DNA from: Holosporaceae bacterium
GTDB taxonomy: Bacteria > Pseudomonadota > Alphaproteobacteria > UBA3830
DNA: 21,853 nucleotides
Direction: 5' to 3'
NCBI GenBank assembly: GCA_031284345.1
Contig: JAITAC010000031.1
Coordinates: forward strand, 1 to 21,853
The first letter of the stretch is position 1; each line of letters starts with the position of its first letter. This document shows, one piece after another, positions 7,396 through 16,604 of this stretch. Both the position numbers and the translations under genes were made by a program. The notes beneath the pieces were generated by a model. That model did no database searches. It saw nothing but the letters and a program-made list of their open reading frames with translations, and was not told where the DNA came from.

Positions 7396-8652
7396 ATGGG
7401 AAAAATTGCAGACGGTGAAGCTACGCTACGTTGTTCTTTTTGTGGGAAAACACAGCATGAGGTGAAAAAACTCATAGTTGGCCCCACAGTTTACATTTGT
7501 GACGAGTGCATAGAACTATGCGCAGGAATAATTTCTGATCTTCCGTCCTCCGGTAATGTCTCCAAAAGCAAGAGCTATCTTCCGGTTCCACAGGAGATCT
7601 GCAAAACGCTGGATGACTATATCATTGGTCAGGACAAAGCCAAGCGCGTGCTTTCGGTAGCCATTTATAATCACTATAAAAGACTGAATCACATTTCCAA
7701 AATTAGCGATGTCGAGCTATCCAAGTCGAATATATTGCTCATAGGTCCGACCGGGACCGGCAAAACGCTTCTCGCTCAAACTTTAGCGCGCATTATTGAC
7801 GTTCCGTTCACCATCGCAGACGCCACGACCCTCACGGAAGCTGGCTATGTCGGAGAAGATGTCGAGAACATAATTCAAAAATTGCTGCAGGCGGCGGAGT
7901 ACAATGTTGAAAAGGCTCAGATGGGCATTGTCTACATTGATGAAATAGACAAGATATCCAAGAAGTCCGATAATCCATCCATAACTCGAGACGTATCCGG
8001 AGAAGGTGTGCAGCAGGCGCTGCTGAAAATTATGGAGGGCACGGTGTCGTCGGTTCCTCCGCAGGGAGGTCGGAAACATCCGCAGCAGGTGTTTTTACAC
8101 ATCGATACCACCAACATACTGTTTATTTGTGGTGGAGCGTTCGCCGGACTCGACAAAATAATAGCGGCACGCGGAAATAATTCGTCCATAGGTTTCGGCG
8201 CAGACATAAAACGTAGAGAAGATAAAAATATCGGTGAACTGTTCGCCAAAGTCGAGCCAGAAGATCTACTGAAATATGGATTAATCCCCGAATTCGTCGG
8301 TCGACTGCCGGTAATCACAACCCTAAACGATCTGGATGAACCCGCTCTGGTATCAATACTGACCAAGCCGAAAAATGCGCTGGTCAAGCAATATCAGAAG
8401 CTGTTCGGCATGGAAAATGTAACTCTGACCTTTGAAGATAGCGCCATCGTCGCAATCGCAAAACTCGCACTGGACAGAAAAACCGGCGCCCGAGGACTCC
8501 GATCCATTATGGAATCAGCTCTCCTTGACATCATGTTCGATCTACCTTCCAATAAAAACGTAGAAGAAGTTATAATTTCAAAAGATGTTATTGAAGGAAA
8601 GCACCCACCTATATTAAAATACGCCAGTGTTAAAAGTAGTGCAATTGGCTAG
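7396..8652 (+). CDS. clpX: ClpX, ATP-dependent unfoldase of the ClpXP protease
   Basis: AAA+ hexameric unfoldase that recognises tagged substrates and feeds them to ClpP. The product is 418 residues, the usual length. The N-terminal zinc-binding domain has C13, C16, C35 and C38. Walker A is GPTGTGKT (117-124), Walker B ends in the DE pair at 182-183, and pore loop GYVG is at 150-153. The ClpP-docking IGF loop (IGF 265-267) is intact, so it should partner the ClpP encoded at 20876-21502. The sensor-2 GARG is present near the C-terminus. It is followed after 9 bases by lon, whose ribosome site overlaps the clpX stop codon. Confidence 0.98.
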   Translation: MGKIADGEATLRCSFCGKTQHEVKKLIVGPTVYICDECIELCAGIISDLPSSGNVSKSKSYLPVPQEICKTLDDYIIGQDKAKRVLSVAIYNHYKRLNHISKISDVELSKSNILLIGPTGTGKTLLAQTLARIIDVPFTIADATTLTEAGYVGEDVENIIQKLLQAAEYNVEKAQMGIVYIDEIDKISKKSDNPSITRDVSGEGVQQALLKIMEGTVSSVPPQGGRKHPQQVFLHIDTTNILFICGGAFAGLDKIIAARGNNSSIGFGADIKRREDKNIGELFAKVEPEDLLKYGLIPEFVGRLPVITTLNDLDEPALVSILTKPKNALVKQYQKLFGMENVTLTFEDSAIVAIAKLALDRKTGARGLRSIMESALLDIMFDLPSNKNVEEVIISKDVIEGKHPPILKYASVKSSAIG

Positions 8653-8655
8653 GAG
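8651..8655 (+). promoter_or_regulatory. Shine-Dalgarno of lon (TTG start)
   Basis: AGGAG six bases before TTG at 8662. It overlaps the clpX stop codon (TAG at 8650-8652), suggesting coupled translation. No in-frame ATG fits the Lon N-terminus. Confidence 0.65.
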
Positions 8656-8661
8656 TGTGCT

Positions 8662-11010
8662 TTGGAAAATGTTTGTCCTGTGTTGTCGATAAGAGATATA
8701 GTGGTATTTCCGCATGTCGTCGTTCCATTGTTTGTGGCAAGATCTAGGTCCGTAAATGCTTTGGATTCTGCCATGGAAAATGATAAAAAAATCGTGCTGT
8801 TGACCCAAAAAAGTTTGCACAATGATGATCCGTCTTTCAATGACTTGTATCACGTTGGCGTGCTGGGCAATATCCTGCAATTACTAAGGCTTCCGGACGG
8901 AACCGTGAAAATTCTCGTGGAGGGAATCGCACGAGTTAAGGTAATAAAATGCATCACGGATAAAGATTATTTTTCCGTAGAATATGAATTCCTGAAAGTT
9001 CGCGCCAATGAAAATCCATTGGAAATAGAAGCGTATAGAAGAAGCGTTCTGGAACAATTCGAAAACTACGCAAAGCTGAATAAAAGAATATCGTCAGATA
9101 CCGTAATGGCCATAAAAACAATGGAATCGGTAAATAATCTCATAGACGTGGTATCTGCCCATCTGGTGCTGCGAATACAGGATAAACAGATCCTGCTGGA
9201 AGAAACAAGCATCATAAAAAGATTCGAAAAGCTCCTGTCGTTCATGGAATCTGAAATCGACGTCATTAATGTCGAGCGAAAAATCCGCAACCGCGTAAAA
9301 AAACAGATGGAGCGCACTCAAAAAGAGTATTATCTCAATGAGCAAATAAAAGCCATTCAGAAAGAACTGGGCGATTCGGAAAGCTCCGGCGACGAAATCG
9401 ATGATTTTGAAAATAAAGCAAAAAAAATTCATTTTTCTACGGAAGCTCGCGAAAAATTCAATGCCGAACTAAAAAAATTGAGAAATATGCAGTCGGCCTC
9501 TCCGGAAGCTACCGTCATTCGAAATTATTTAGACTGGCTCATAAGTATCCCCTGGAACCACAAAACAAAAATCAAAATGGACATAAAGGCAGCCAAAGTG
9601 GTTCTGGATCGCGATCACTACGGTCTTGATTCCGTAAAAGAGAGAATTCTCGAATTCCTTGCCGTCCAAAATAAAGTTGGCAAGCTAAAAGGATCTATTA
9701 TATGCTTGGTAGGTCCTCCGGGAGTAGGAAAAACGTCGCTGGCAAAATCAATTGCCGAGGCTACTGGACGAAATTACGTCAGAATTTCACTGGGAGGCGT
9801 CCGGGACGAATCTGAAATAAGAGGACATCGTCGCACCTATATCGGTTCTATGCCGGGAAAAATCGTCGCCAGCATGAAAAAAGCAAAATCGTCGAATCCA
9901 CTCTTTCTGCTGGACGAAATCGATAAAATGGGATCCGATTGGAAGGGAGATCCCTCCAGCGCATTGCTAGAAGTCCTGGATCCCGAGCAAAATTGTGCCT
10001 TCAACGACCATTATATCGAGGTGGATTACGATCTCTCGGACGTCATGTTCATAACAACCGCTAATTCCTACAAAATGCCGGAACCACTGCTGGACCGTCT
10101 GGAAATAATTAAACTCTCCGGCTATACGGAATTGGAAAAATTGGAGATCGCCAAACGACACCTGGTCCCAAAAGAAAAAACCGAAAACGGTCTGAAAGAA
10201 AAAGAAATGTCCATATCCGATGGCGCCATCATGCTGCTCATAAGAAATTATACCCGCGAAGCCGGTGTTAGAAATCTCGAAAGAGAAATAGCCAACATCT
10301 CTCGCAAAGTCGTTAAAGAACTGCTGGAACGCGAAAGCGAAATAAAAAACATCGATATCACAGAAGAAAATTTGGAAAAATATGCCGGTGTGAAAAAATT
10401 TAATCGGTTGGGTACCGAAGATAAAAATCTCGTTGGCGTTGTCACGGGTCTTGCATGGACGGAAGTTGGAGGCGAACTCCTGTCCATCGAAGCCATTAGC
10501 GTTCCCGGAAAAGGAAAAACAACTCTTACGGGAAAACTCGGCGATGTTATGCAGGAATCCATTCAGGCTGCCATAAGTTTCGTGAGGTCAAGAGCAGAAT
10601 CATTCGGTATAGATCCAAAAATATTTGAGCATACTGATTTTCACATCCATGTGCCGGAAGGAGCTACTCCCAAAGACGGTCCTTCTGCCGGAGTCGCGAT
10701 GGTAACCAGCATAGTCTCCACTCTCACTTCCATTCCGGTTAAAAACGACGTGGCCATGACGGGAGAAATTACACTCCGTGGTAGAGTGCTCCCCATCGGC
10801 GGCCTTAAAGAAAAATTGTTGGCGGCACATCGCGGCGGCATCAAAACCGTAATTATGCCAAAGGAAAATGAACACGATTTGCACGACGTCCCCCAATGCG
10901 TCCTAAAAGATGTAAAACTAATCAAGGTGGATAACGCCGATGACGTCCTTCAAAATGCATTGGTGCAAAATCTTTTTCAGAAAACAAAAGAGCTTTTGGC
11001 TAGCATTTAA
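8662..11010 (+). CDS. lon: Lon ATP-dependent serine protease
   Basis: Cytosolic AAA+ protease that degrades misfolded and regulatory proteins. The product is 782 residues (E. coli Lon is 784). The N-terminal substrate-binding domain begins [20 protein letters not shown]. Walker A is GPPGVGKT (351-358) and Walker B is LFLLDEID (414-421). The catalytic dyad is S675 in PKDGPSAG and K718 in [14 protein letters not shown]. The start is TTG at 8662, chosen for the AGGAG six bases upstream and the normal spacing to the first conserved strand. It forms an operon with clpX. A transposon-like repeat begins about 20 bases after the stop codon. Confidence 0.98.
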   Translation: MENVCPVLSIRDIVVFPHVVVPLFVARSRSVNALDSAMENDKKIVLLTQKSLHNDDPSFNDLYHVGVLGNILQLLRLPDGTVKILVEGIARVKVIKCITDKDYFSVEYEFLKVRANENPLEIEAYRRSVLEQFENYAKLNKRISSDTVMAIKTMESVNNLIDVVSAHLVLRIQDKQILLEETSIIKRFEKLLSFMESEIDVINVERKIRNRVKKQMERTQKEYYLNEQIKAIQKELGDSESSGDEIDDFENKAKKIHFSTEAREKFNAELKKLRNMQSASPEATVIRNYLDWLISIPWNHKTKIKMDIKAAKVVLDRDHYGLDSVKERILEFLAVQNKVGKLKGSIICLVGPPGVGKTSLAKSIAEATGRNYVRISLGGVRDESEIRGHRRTYIGSMPGKIVASMKKAKSSNPLFLLDEIDKMGSDWKGDPSSALLEVLDPEQNCAFNDHYIEVDYDLSDVMFITTANSYKMPEPLLDRLEIIKLSGYTELEKLEIAKRHLVPKEKTENGLKEKEMSISDGAIMLLIRNYTREAGVRNLEREIANISRKVVKELLERESEIKNIDITEENLEKYAGVKKFNRLGTEDKNLVGVVTGLAWTEVGGELLSIEAISVPGKGKTTLTGKLGDVMQESIQAAISFVRSRAESFGIDPKIFEHTDFHIHVPEGATPKDGPSAGVAMVTSIVSTLTSIPVKNDVAMTGEITLRGRVLPIGGLKEKLLAAHRGGIKTVIMPKENEHDLHDVPQCVLKDVKLIKVDNADDVLQNALVQNLFQKTKELLASI

Positions 11011-11031
11011 AATTTTAAAAGTTATATTTTA

Positions 11032-11130
11032 TACCAAATCCCATCTCTGATTTGCCATTGTCGACTGGTCAGCGACTGATACAGTGTGCACTCCGCAGGT
11101 TGTTTGGATAATTCAAAATGGGATTTGGTA
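11032..11130 (+). mobile_element. 99-bp inverted-repeat element (MITE-like), copy A
   Basis: Begins TACCAAATCCCAT and ends ATGGGATTTGGTA, which are perfect 13-base inverted complements. It is flanked on both sides by TTA (11029-11031 and 11131-11133), consistent with a 3-bp target duplication. It is about 90% identical by eye to copy B. There is no coding capacity, as expected for a non-autonomous element moved by a transposase encoded elsewhere. Because it sits just after lon, its long palindrome could also fold in the lon transcript. Confidence 0.75.
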
Positions 11131-11151
11131 TTATATCGTTTAAAATTTAGT

Positions 11152-11194
11152 CTTTTTAAAAAACAAAAAAATACTTGTTTTTTTTAAAAAAAAG
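11152..11194. terminator. A/T-only hairpin after lon
   Basis: The segments TTTTTAAAAAACAA and TTGTTTTTTTTAAAAA can pair around a short loop (AAAAATAC). It contains almost no G-C pairs, so it would be a weak terminator; it may simply be low-complexity sequence within a promoter region. Confidence 0.2.
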
Positions 11195-11203
11195 TGGTAT
11201 ATT
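11175..11203 (+). promoter_or_regulatory. probable sigma70 promoter upstream of the exported-protein gene
   Basis: TTGTTT at 11175-11180, a 17-base A/T spacer, then TATATT at 11198-11203; an overlapping TATAAT lies at 11203-11208. It reads toward the gene at 11412, so the transcript leader would contain element copy B (11246-11344). Confidence 0.4.
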
Positions 11204-11245
11204 ATAATAAATTGTTGCCTATTAATAGGGTAGCCTGAGTAGTAA

Positions 11246-11344
11246 TACCAGATTCCATCTCTGATTTGCCATTGCCGACTGGGCAGCGACTGGTACAGTA
11301 TGCACTCCGCAAGTTGTTTGGATAATCCAAAATGGGACCTGGTA
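11246..11344 (+). mobile_element. 99-bp inverted-repeat element (MITE-like), copy B
   Basis: Same length and structure as copy A (TACCAGATTCCAT at the left, ATGGGACCTGGTA at the right), with 11 differences by my count. It is flanked by TAA on both sides (11243-11245 and 11345-11347), again a 3-bp duplication. It lies between a likely promoter and the gene at 11412, in the same orientation as copy A. Confidence 0.75.
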
Positions 11345-11411
11345 TAAGCTCTGGAATTTTATTAGATAGTCAATTCTTTGCAAAATAGCACAATTTTTAC
11401 ATGGAGGAAAT

Positions 11412-12542
11412 ATGAAAAAACTATTAATATGCTCTTTGGTGCTTTGCCCTTTGTCTATTACCACCAGCAATGCCGCACAAGACTACTTCCCAAGCAGTTC
11501 CGGCGATGACCACTTCAATAGTGGGCTCCTAAAACCTTTTAATAACTTTCCCACTAATCCCTCTTTTCCCAAATTTCCGACTGAAGATTCCATGTCGGAT
11601 CAGGAAAAAACAATGTACCAAGCCTACAAGCAGCTGGAGCAAGAAATATCTCAAAAAAATAACGAAATAATAATGGGATTTCCAGATTTTGAAGAACTTA
11701 ATGGACATGAACTGGATGTAGCAATAAAAGCAGAAGCAGCAAGAAAAGAGAAAATACGAACTGCATTAATTACGTCTTTTCTAAACAATACTCCTGCTGT
11801 TTTTTATATGGATCGCCAGACGGATTGTTTCGCTGGATTCGTAAGTCTGCAGGATGACATGTACTATCTATTGGTTAGTTGTATCCGGAATTTATTACGT
11901 GGCAGTAGTCTGGATGTAGTCTGCAAAGAAATGAATAGTTGTTTGAAGCGGATCTGTTGTCCGTTTGGAGCACGTATGAAATGTGACGAATCATATCTTT
12001 TCATGAGTACTTTAATAAAAAATAAAAATTTTATGAATTTTATTCAGCAGTGTGTCGAAAAAATAAAATCACAACTGCTAGCGGAAGAAATTGATTTTTC
12101 GCAATCGGTTAATGCTGGATTAGCGTTGCTTGCAGAGAGAAAAAAAGATAAGCTGAACACAAAAAAAGAAATAAACTTAGAGGAAATTGTACAAGAAGGA
12201 ATAAATAACGGATCGATCAAAAGAATGTATGCTCTTTACGTCCATAATACACTTAATGAAATTGAGCACATATGTGCTAAGCCTCTTGTATTTAATAATA
12301 ATGAAGAGACGAATTATTGGGTAGAACAAATTTATAACTTTGCTCCTGATATCGGTATTTATATAGGATTATTAAATTTTGGAACTATGAATATTATGAA
12401 GTCAATTCGCAACTATATTGCCGGTCTTAGTATGCATGACGATAGGTTTAGTTATTTCGCAAAACTAAATGAAAATGATGCAATTTTCATCTGTCCCTTA
12501 AACAAAAAATTTCCCCTAATATCCAATTTTAGTAATATTTGA
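11412..12542 (+). CDS. exported protein of unknown function
   Basis: I do not recognise this 376-residue protein. It has a clear Sec signal peptide: MKK, a hydrophobic core (LLICSLVLCPLSI), and a likely cleavage site after SNA or SNAA at about 21-22. LVLC does not fit a lipobox, because position -1 is leucine. The mature N-terminus is rich in Pro, Phe, Ser and Asn (about 23-60). The rest is charged and helical, with a cysteine cluster near 155-200 (C-x6-C-x3-CC pattern). GGAGGAAAT directly before the ATG at 11412 is a strong ribosome site. No membrane segment follows the signal. It may be a periplasmic or secreted, lineage-specific factor; the exported call is firm, the role is open. Confidence 0.8.
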   Translation: MKKLLICSLVLCPLSITTSNAAQDYFPSSSGDDHFNSGLLKPFNNFPTNPSFPKFPTEDSMSDQEKTMYQAYKQLEQEISQKNNEIIMGFPDFEELNGHELDVAIKAEAARKEKIRTALITSFLNNTPAVFYMDRQTDCFAGFVSLQDDMYYLLVSCIRNLLRGSSLDVVCKEMNSCLKRICCPFGARMKCDESYLFMSTLIKNKNFMNFIQQCVEKIKSQLLAEEIDFSQSVNAGLALLAERKKDKLNTKKEINLEEIVQEGINNGSIKRMYALYVHNTLNEIEHICAKPLVFNNNEETNYWVEQIYNFAPDIGIYIGLLNFGTMNIMKSIRNYIAGLSMHDDRFSYFAKLNENDAIFICPLNKKFPLISNFSNI

Positions 12543-12836
12543 GATTATTGGGAAGATGTTGCCAAATGGAGCATAGGAGTCGAGAGCATTGCGTATAAAT
12601 CTGAGACGGATTTTTTTCAATCTAGGGCGAGTGTGTTATTTGGATAAATAGTTTCCGCTTCTGGAGTTTAAGAATATCATTTTTGTTTCGGTGATCCCGT
12701 GGTAGAGTACCAGTAGATTAGAAATCAATGATTATGGCAGGTATTCAAATATGATTGGAAAATTTGCATACTTGCCGGCATTGATGAACATGGATGTCGT
12801 AGCTGATATAGTGTCCACTTAACTGGGAGAATTAAT
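12543..12836. other. intergenic region before the TIM-barrel gene
   Basis: No gene seen. An inverted repeat (GGCAGGTAT at 12736-12744, ATACTTGCC at 12768-12776, one wobble) could be an operator or hairpin, but nothing else supports it. A good ribosome site (GGGAG) precedes the ATG at 12837. Confidence 0.35.
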
Positions 12837-13625
12837 ATGAGGCAATTTGGCATATGTTTGGAGACTGGCGATTTTATCGAAAAACCGGATTTTGTGGATC
12901 AGATTTTGGGACTCGTAAAAGATGGAATCTACGATTTCGCACAGTTGATAGTTCTTGCGGATTCATACGCTGGCGCCGGCGCAATCATTCGAGAAAAAAT
13001 GCTGGATATTCGCACTGTCATTCATGCTCCATTCTATGACGTTGACATGGGAAATAGAGATTTGCCGGAAAGCAATCTTGGCAAATTAAAAGATGCGCAG
13101 AAATTCGCGGATTTACTTTACGCTGACATTATCATAGTGCATCCCGGAAAAGGCGACGGTGAAGAATACCTTCGCGAGACCATTCGGCAATTTCAATTGA
13201 TAAGCGATCTGCGAATTGCCGTTGAAAATTTGCCCTATAATCCGCATGGGCGAGTGCTACATGGATCGTCGCCGGAAAATATAAAACGAATCATTGACGA
13301 AACCGAATGCAAATTTTGTTTTGATTTAGCCCATGCCATCTGCGCGGCAAATTCTCTTGGAAGAAATGTCTACGATGATTTTGCGCAATATAATGCGCTG
13401 CGGCCGAGTCTTTATCACCTGTCCGACGGAGATTTTTCGGCGACCGTCGACCATCATCTTCATCTGGGATTCGGAAACTACGACATTGCAAAAATCCTGA
13501 GAGAATTTATTCCGGAAGATGCAATGATTGTGCTGGAAACAAGACACGAAAATGCCACAACGGCGGATTTATGGATAAAAGATATGCAATGTATCAAGGA
13601 GCTAGAACTAAATGAGCATTTTTAA
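12837..13625 (+). CDS. endonuclease IV-like TIM-barrel protein (AP endonuclease family 2 fold)
   Basis: The 262-residue protein has the xylose isomerase-like TIM barrel shared by endonuclease IV and many sugar isomerases. Residues matching all nine Zn ligands of E. coli Nfo can be placed: H63 (IHAPF), H102 (VHPGKG), E130 (VENLPY), D163 and H166 (FDLAHA), H194 (LYHLSDG), D205 and H207 (DHH, for the Nfo DRH), and E234 (LETRH). This favours a metal-dependent phosphodiesterase such as an AP endonuclease over a sugar epimerase. Overall similarity is low and it is shorter than Nfo (285), so a sugar-phosphate isomerase remains possible. The GGGAG site supports the 12837 start. It stands alone between unrelated genes. 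Confidence 0.7.
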   Translation: MRQFGICLETGDFIEKPDFVDQILGLVKDGIYDFAQLIVLADSYAGAGAIIREKMLDIRTVIHAPFYDVDMGNRDLPESNLGKLKDAQKFADLLYADIIIVHPGKGDGEEYLRETIRQFQLISDLRIAVENLPYNPHGRVLHGSSPENIKRIIDETECKFCFDLAHAICAANSLGRNVYDDFAQYNALRPSLYHLSDGDFSATVDHHLHLGFGNYDIAKILREFIPEDAMIVLETRHENATTADLWIKDMQCIKELELNEHF

Positions 13626-13920
13626 AATCTATGCCGAAATAGCAAATCTTGCTGTATTCGCCGGGTGGCAAGTGAAGTCGATAAAATGAAGTCTGGTACT
13701 TTTATTTTTCACCATATAGCGCTATATTAGGACAGTCGATATTCGGAATTTTATTCTGAAAGCATTCGTGTCGGACTAGTGCGTCAGAATTAAACCTGCG
13801 GTGCTAAAATATCAATAAGTATATGAGCTCGCTGCTCGTTTAATTCTTCCTATTATTACGACAGAAAATCTCGGATTTCGGCGGTCCCATATTCGAAGGC
13901 AGAAAAAAAACAAGATTAAT
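13626..13920. other. intergenic region before the ABC exporter gene
   Basis: No gene. Most of it is a palindromic-ended repeat (13730-13887). CGCCGGGTGGCAAG at about 13660 resembles the CCGTCGGGTGGTAAG core of the 59-bp tandem unit and may be another fragment of that family. No clear promoter was found. Confidence 0.4.
13730..13887 (+). repeat. palindromic-ended degenerate repeat, copy 3
   Basis: The left arm GGACAGTCGATATTCGGAAT is the imperfect inverted complement of the right arm AAATCTCGGATTTCGGCGGTCC. The two arms bracket about 110 bases of unrelated sequence. It shares the GCATTCGTGTCG segment with copy 1 (ACATTTGTGTCG near 490). Confidence 0.5.
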
Positions 13921-15684
13921 ATGTTTGGTAAAATAAAAAATAAAATAGACAATCTTTATGTGATAAAAAATTACAGAAATATACGTTGCTACATAAAACC
14001 GTATAAAATTAGGGCATTACTGGCGATTTTCATAACGTTACCGGTGGGAATGATGGACGCCATAATCGCCATGGCTTTAAAACCGTACATGGACGTAGTT
14101 ATGATAGAAAAAAATCTATCTGCCAGTTCTTATATACCTATATTAATCATATTATTTAGTCTACTGCAAAGTGCATTTAACTATTCCTCCACTTATCTTA
14201 ATGCTTGGGTTGGAGTAAAGATAAGCGGCAGTCTCAAATACGATTTATTCAAGAGACTTATGAGATATGAGGCTCGATTTTTCGATAAAAATACTTCCGG
14301 CAACATTTTGCAGCGTTTTAATTCCGACGTGGATACCGCCTGTGCAGGTCTTCTCAATAATATGAAATTATTTAGTACGCGTTTTTTTTCATCTTTGTCG
14401 CTTATTTCGGTTTTATTGGTGAACTCATGGAAGCTGGCTATTGTGGCATTGATTGTGCTGGTGGGAGCGTTATATCCATTGACTTCCATCAGGAAGCGCA
14501 TCGGCAGCATTCTGGTTCAGACTGTATTTTCCGGAGCTGCCATCATAACTCATTATAGTGAGGCATTTAGCGGTAATCGCGTAGTGATGTCCTACAATTT
14601 GTACGATCATCTACTGCGAAAGTTCTCAAAGGCGTTGAACGAGGTATTTACCTTTAGCATGAAAATGGTTCAGAGAACGGGAATTTTATCTCCGCTGATG
14701 CATTTTATTATTTCCATTGGCATTGCAGCGATAATTTGGTTGGGGAGCTATCTTATTGTGCATAGTAATTTGACTCCGGGCGGATTTGTTTCATTTATAA
14801 CGGCGCTTTTGCTGCTGTATCAGCCGATAAAATCCATTGGAAATGACTACAATGCCATGCAGATATCTCTGATGGCCATGGAGCGTGTGTTTGATTTGAT
14901 GAAAGCCACTCCTGCTATTGGAGACGCTTCTTCGGCCAAGCATCTGAAGTGCATTCAAAATGGAATTAGCTACGAAAACGTCTGCTTTGAATATGAGCAA
15001 AATAAGCCGATACTGCAGGATATAAATCTTCAGGTAAAAATTGGGGAAACGGTGGCGCTGGTGGGCAATTCCGGTGGCGGCAAAAGCACTCTGATGAATC
15101 TGCTGCCGAGGTTCTACGACGTTACGGCCGGAAGCATACGCATCGATGATACTGACGTAAGGGACATTGCCATCGATTCTCTGCGAGATAAAATAGCGGT
15201 GGTATTTCAGGATAATTTCCTGTTCTCCGGCACAATCCGGGAAAATATTTTGGTGGGAAAAGAGGACGCTTCCGCTGATGATCTAAAACGTGCCATAAAA
15301 TCGTCATATTTGGATGAGTTTGTAACGTCTCTGGAGCGGGGCATCGATACGGAAATAGGGGAGAGGGGAGTCCTGTTGTCCGGTGGACAAAAACAGCGGG
15401 TGGCTATAGCGAGGGCGTTTCTAAAAAACGCTCCAATTGTTATATTGGACGAGGCTACGTCTGCCCTTGATAATAAATCTGAGGCCATTGTACAGGAAGC
15501 CATAGAAAATCTCATGAAGGATCGTACGGTATTTATTGTGGCGCACCGGCTTTCAACAGTCCGAAATGCTGACAAAATTGTGGTAATAAATCATGGAAAA
15601 ATACACGAAATCGGTACTCACGAAGAGCTAATTGCCAAAAAAGATAGCGAGTATGCGTCATTATATAATACGCAGTTCGATTAG
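13921..15684 (+). CDS. MsbA-type ABC exporter (fused membrane and ATPase domains)
   Basis: Homodimeric-type inner-membrane ABC exporter, 587 residues. An N-terminal six-helix membrane domain (about 25-310) includes the coupling-helix region RFFDKNTSGNILQRFNSDVD. The ATPase domain has Walker A GNSGGGKST (382-390), signature LSGGQ (486-490), Walker B ending D510-E511, and H-loop H542. Length and membrane-domain motifs resemble MsbA, the lipid A flippase, but no lipid A genes are adjacent, so substrate (lipid A, other lipid or peptide) is inferred. There is no clear ribosome site before the ATG at 13921; the start is kept because the N-terminal amphipathic segment looks normal. It is transcribed alone. 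Confidence 0.9.
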   Translation: MFGKIKNKIDNLYVIKNYRNIRCYIKPYKIRALLAIFITLPVGMMDAIIAMALKPYMDVVMIEKNLSASSYIPILIILFSLLQSAFNYSSTYLNAWVGVKISGSLKYDLFKRLMRYEARFFDKNTSGNILQRFNSDVDTACAGLLNNMKLFSTRFFSSLSLISVLLVNSWKLAIVALIVLVGALYPLTSIRKRIGSILVQTVFSGAAIITHYSEAFSGNRVVMSYNLYDHLLRKFSKALNEVFTFSMKMVQRTGILSPLMHFIISIGIAAIIWLGSYLIVHSNLTPGGFVSFITALLLLYQPIKSIGNDYNAMQISLMAMERVFDLMKATPAIGDASSAKHLKCIQNGISYENVCFEYEQNKPILQDINLQVKIGETVALVGNSGGGKSTLMNLLPRFYDVTAGSIRIDDTDVRDIAIDSLRDKIAVVFQDNFLFSGTIRENILVGKEDASADDLKRAIKSSYLDEFVTSLERGIDTEIGERGVLLSGGQKQRVAIARAFLKNAPIVILDEATSALDNKSEAIVQEAIENLMKDRTVFIVAHRLSTVRNADKIVVINHGKIHEIGTHEELIAKKDSEYASLYNTQFD

Positions 15685-16151
15685 TGGATTTCCGCTATGC
15701 GTAATTTGGCTAAGGGGCAATATTCTTGTGGAAAGAAGTGAAAAGAATTTGCCTACTCTATCTTGTATTTTGGAATTGGTCAACATATTATATCAATCTT
15801 CATATATCCATTGATGCAGAGGTTCATTCCCCAGTTTTATAAGTTTATGTCGCGTATTTTTAAACCCTGTGGCGCGTGACATAGATTCCCACACACATCA
15901 TAGTACCCAAAATGTCTTAAAAAATTGCTAATTTATAAAAATATTTTTTCATTAACGAAAATTTTACAATTTTTTGATAGCATGGTACCTGGTGGAAGAG
16001 GCGCTTGCGCACAACTTGTGATTGTAAAAAAAGCGAAATAAGTCTCATAATCAGGAGACCCCAGAACCCGTGGGGAAGGCAAGAATTGCTGCACTTGATT
16101 ATTATAAAAAAATAACGTATCGTAAATTTATTAAAATAAGGTCACTGCATA
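15685..16151. other. gene-less region with a dispersed repeat
   Basis: No supported gene. 15930-16085 is the second copy of the ~145-bp dispersed repeat also seen at 46-195. 15685-15929 shows nothing recognisable; a small TAGTGG/CCGCTA stem lies just after the exporter stop codon, but it lacks a T-tract. Confidence 0.55.
15930..16085 (+). repeat. dispersed ~145-bp repeat, copy 2
   Basis: Collinear with 46-195, sharing AATTTATAAAA at the left, GCGCACAACTT in the middle and ATCAGGA/CCAGAA at the right. Unlike copy 1, the right end is single-copy and not tandemly amplified, so the amplification at 161-362 happened after the copies separated. Confidence 0.65.
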
Positions 16152-16583
16152 ATGATAAACTCAACTTTAATGCTATTAAGTCAATATAATAAAAATAGAA
16201 CACTAATGAATATTTGTGCCATAATTTGGATATTCTTCATGTTCTCGCAGGTGAAATTCCAGCTGACTTTTTTTGCGATAGCCAATTTAATGGCTTTTTT
16301 GATAACTACCATAGCAATTCGAAAAATAAAAAATAAATACCTGCATATGGTAGGAGCAATCGCGTCCATACTGTTGTACAGCATCTGCATTGATGTTATC
16401 TGCTTTTACATTTATCCGGAATTTGTTTGTGGCCAAAGTCTACTGGATTATATATGGAGCGGAATACTATTCAACTCTAAATACGTATTTCTAAACACTA
16501 TATTGGTGGTCGTTTTTATGCTTCTGAAAAAAATAAAAACCTTAGGCAAAGAAATATTTTTTTCCCCAAAATCTTCCGCATAG
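16152..16583 (+). CDS. small integral membrane protein of unknown function
   Basis: The 143-residue protein has about four hydrophobic helices (roughly 19-35, 38-56, 66-88, 108-126), joined by short basic loops (RKIKNK at 57-62). A Y-P-x5-G-x-SLLDYI stretch precedes the last helix. The pattern is faintly like small S-component-type membrane proteins, but not enough to name a family. The ribosome site is poor. It converges on pleD with only 21 bases between the stop codons. Composition and hydrophobic periodicity make it a likely real gene rather than chance; the function is unknown. Confidence 0.6.
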   Translation: MINSTLMLLSQYNKNRTLMNICAIIWIFFMFSQVKFQLTFFAIANLMAFLITTIAIRKIKNKYLHMVGAIASILLYSICIDVICFYIYPEFVCGQSLLDYIWSGILFNSKYVFLNTILVVVFMLLKKIKTLGKEIFFSPKSSA

Positions 16584-16604
16584 CCAGCTACAAGATCATG
16601 GTCT

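Noticed and set aside
11412..11450. Lipoprotein signal in the exported protein (LVLC)
   Set aside because: Leucine directly before the cysteine does not fit the lipobox; a normal signal peptidase I site follows.
11222..11470. 82-codon minus-strand frame across element copy B
   Set aside because: It runs through the inverted-repeat element into the antisense of a signal peptide; there is no support for translation.
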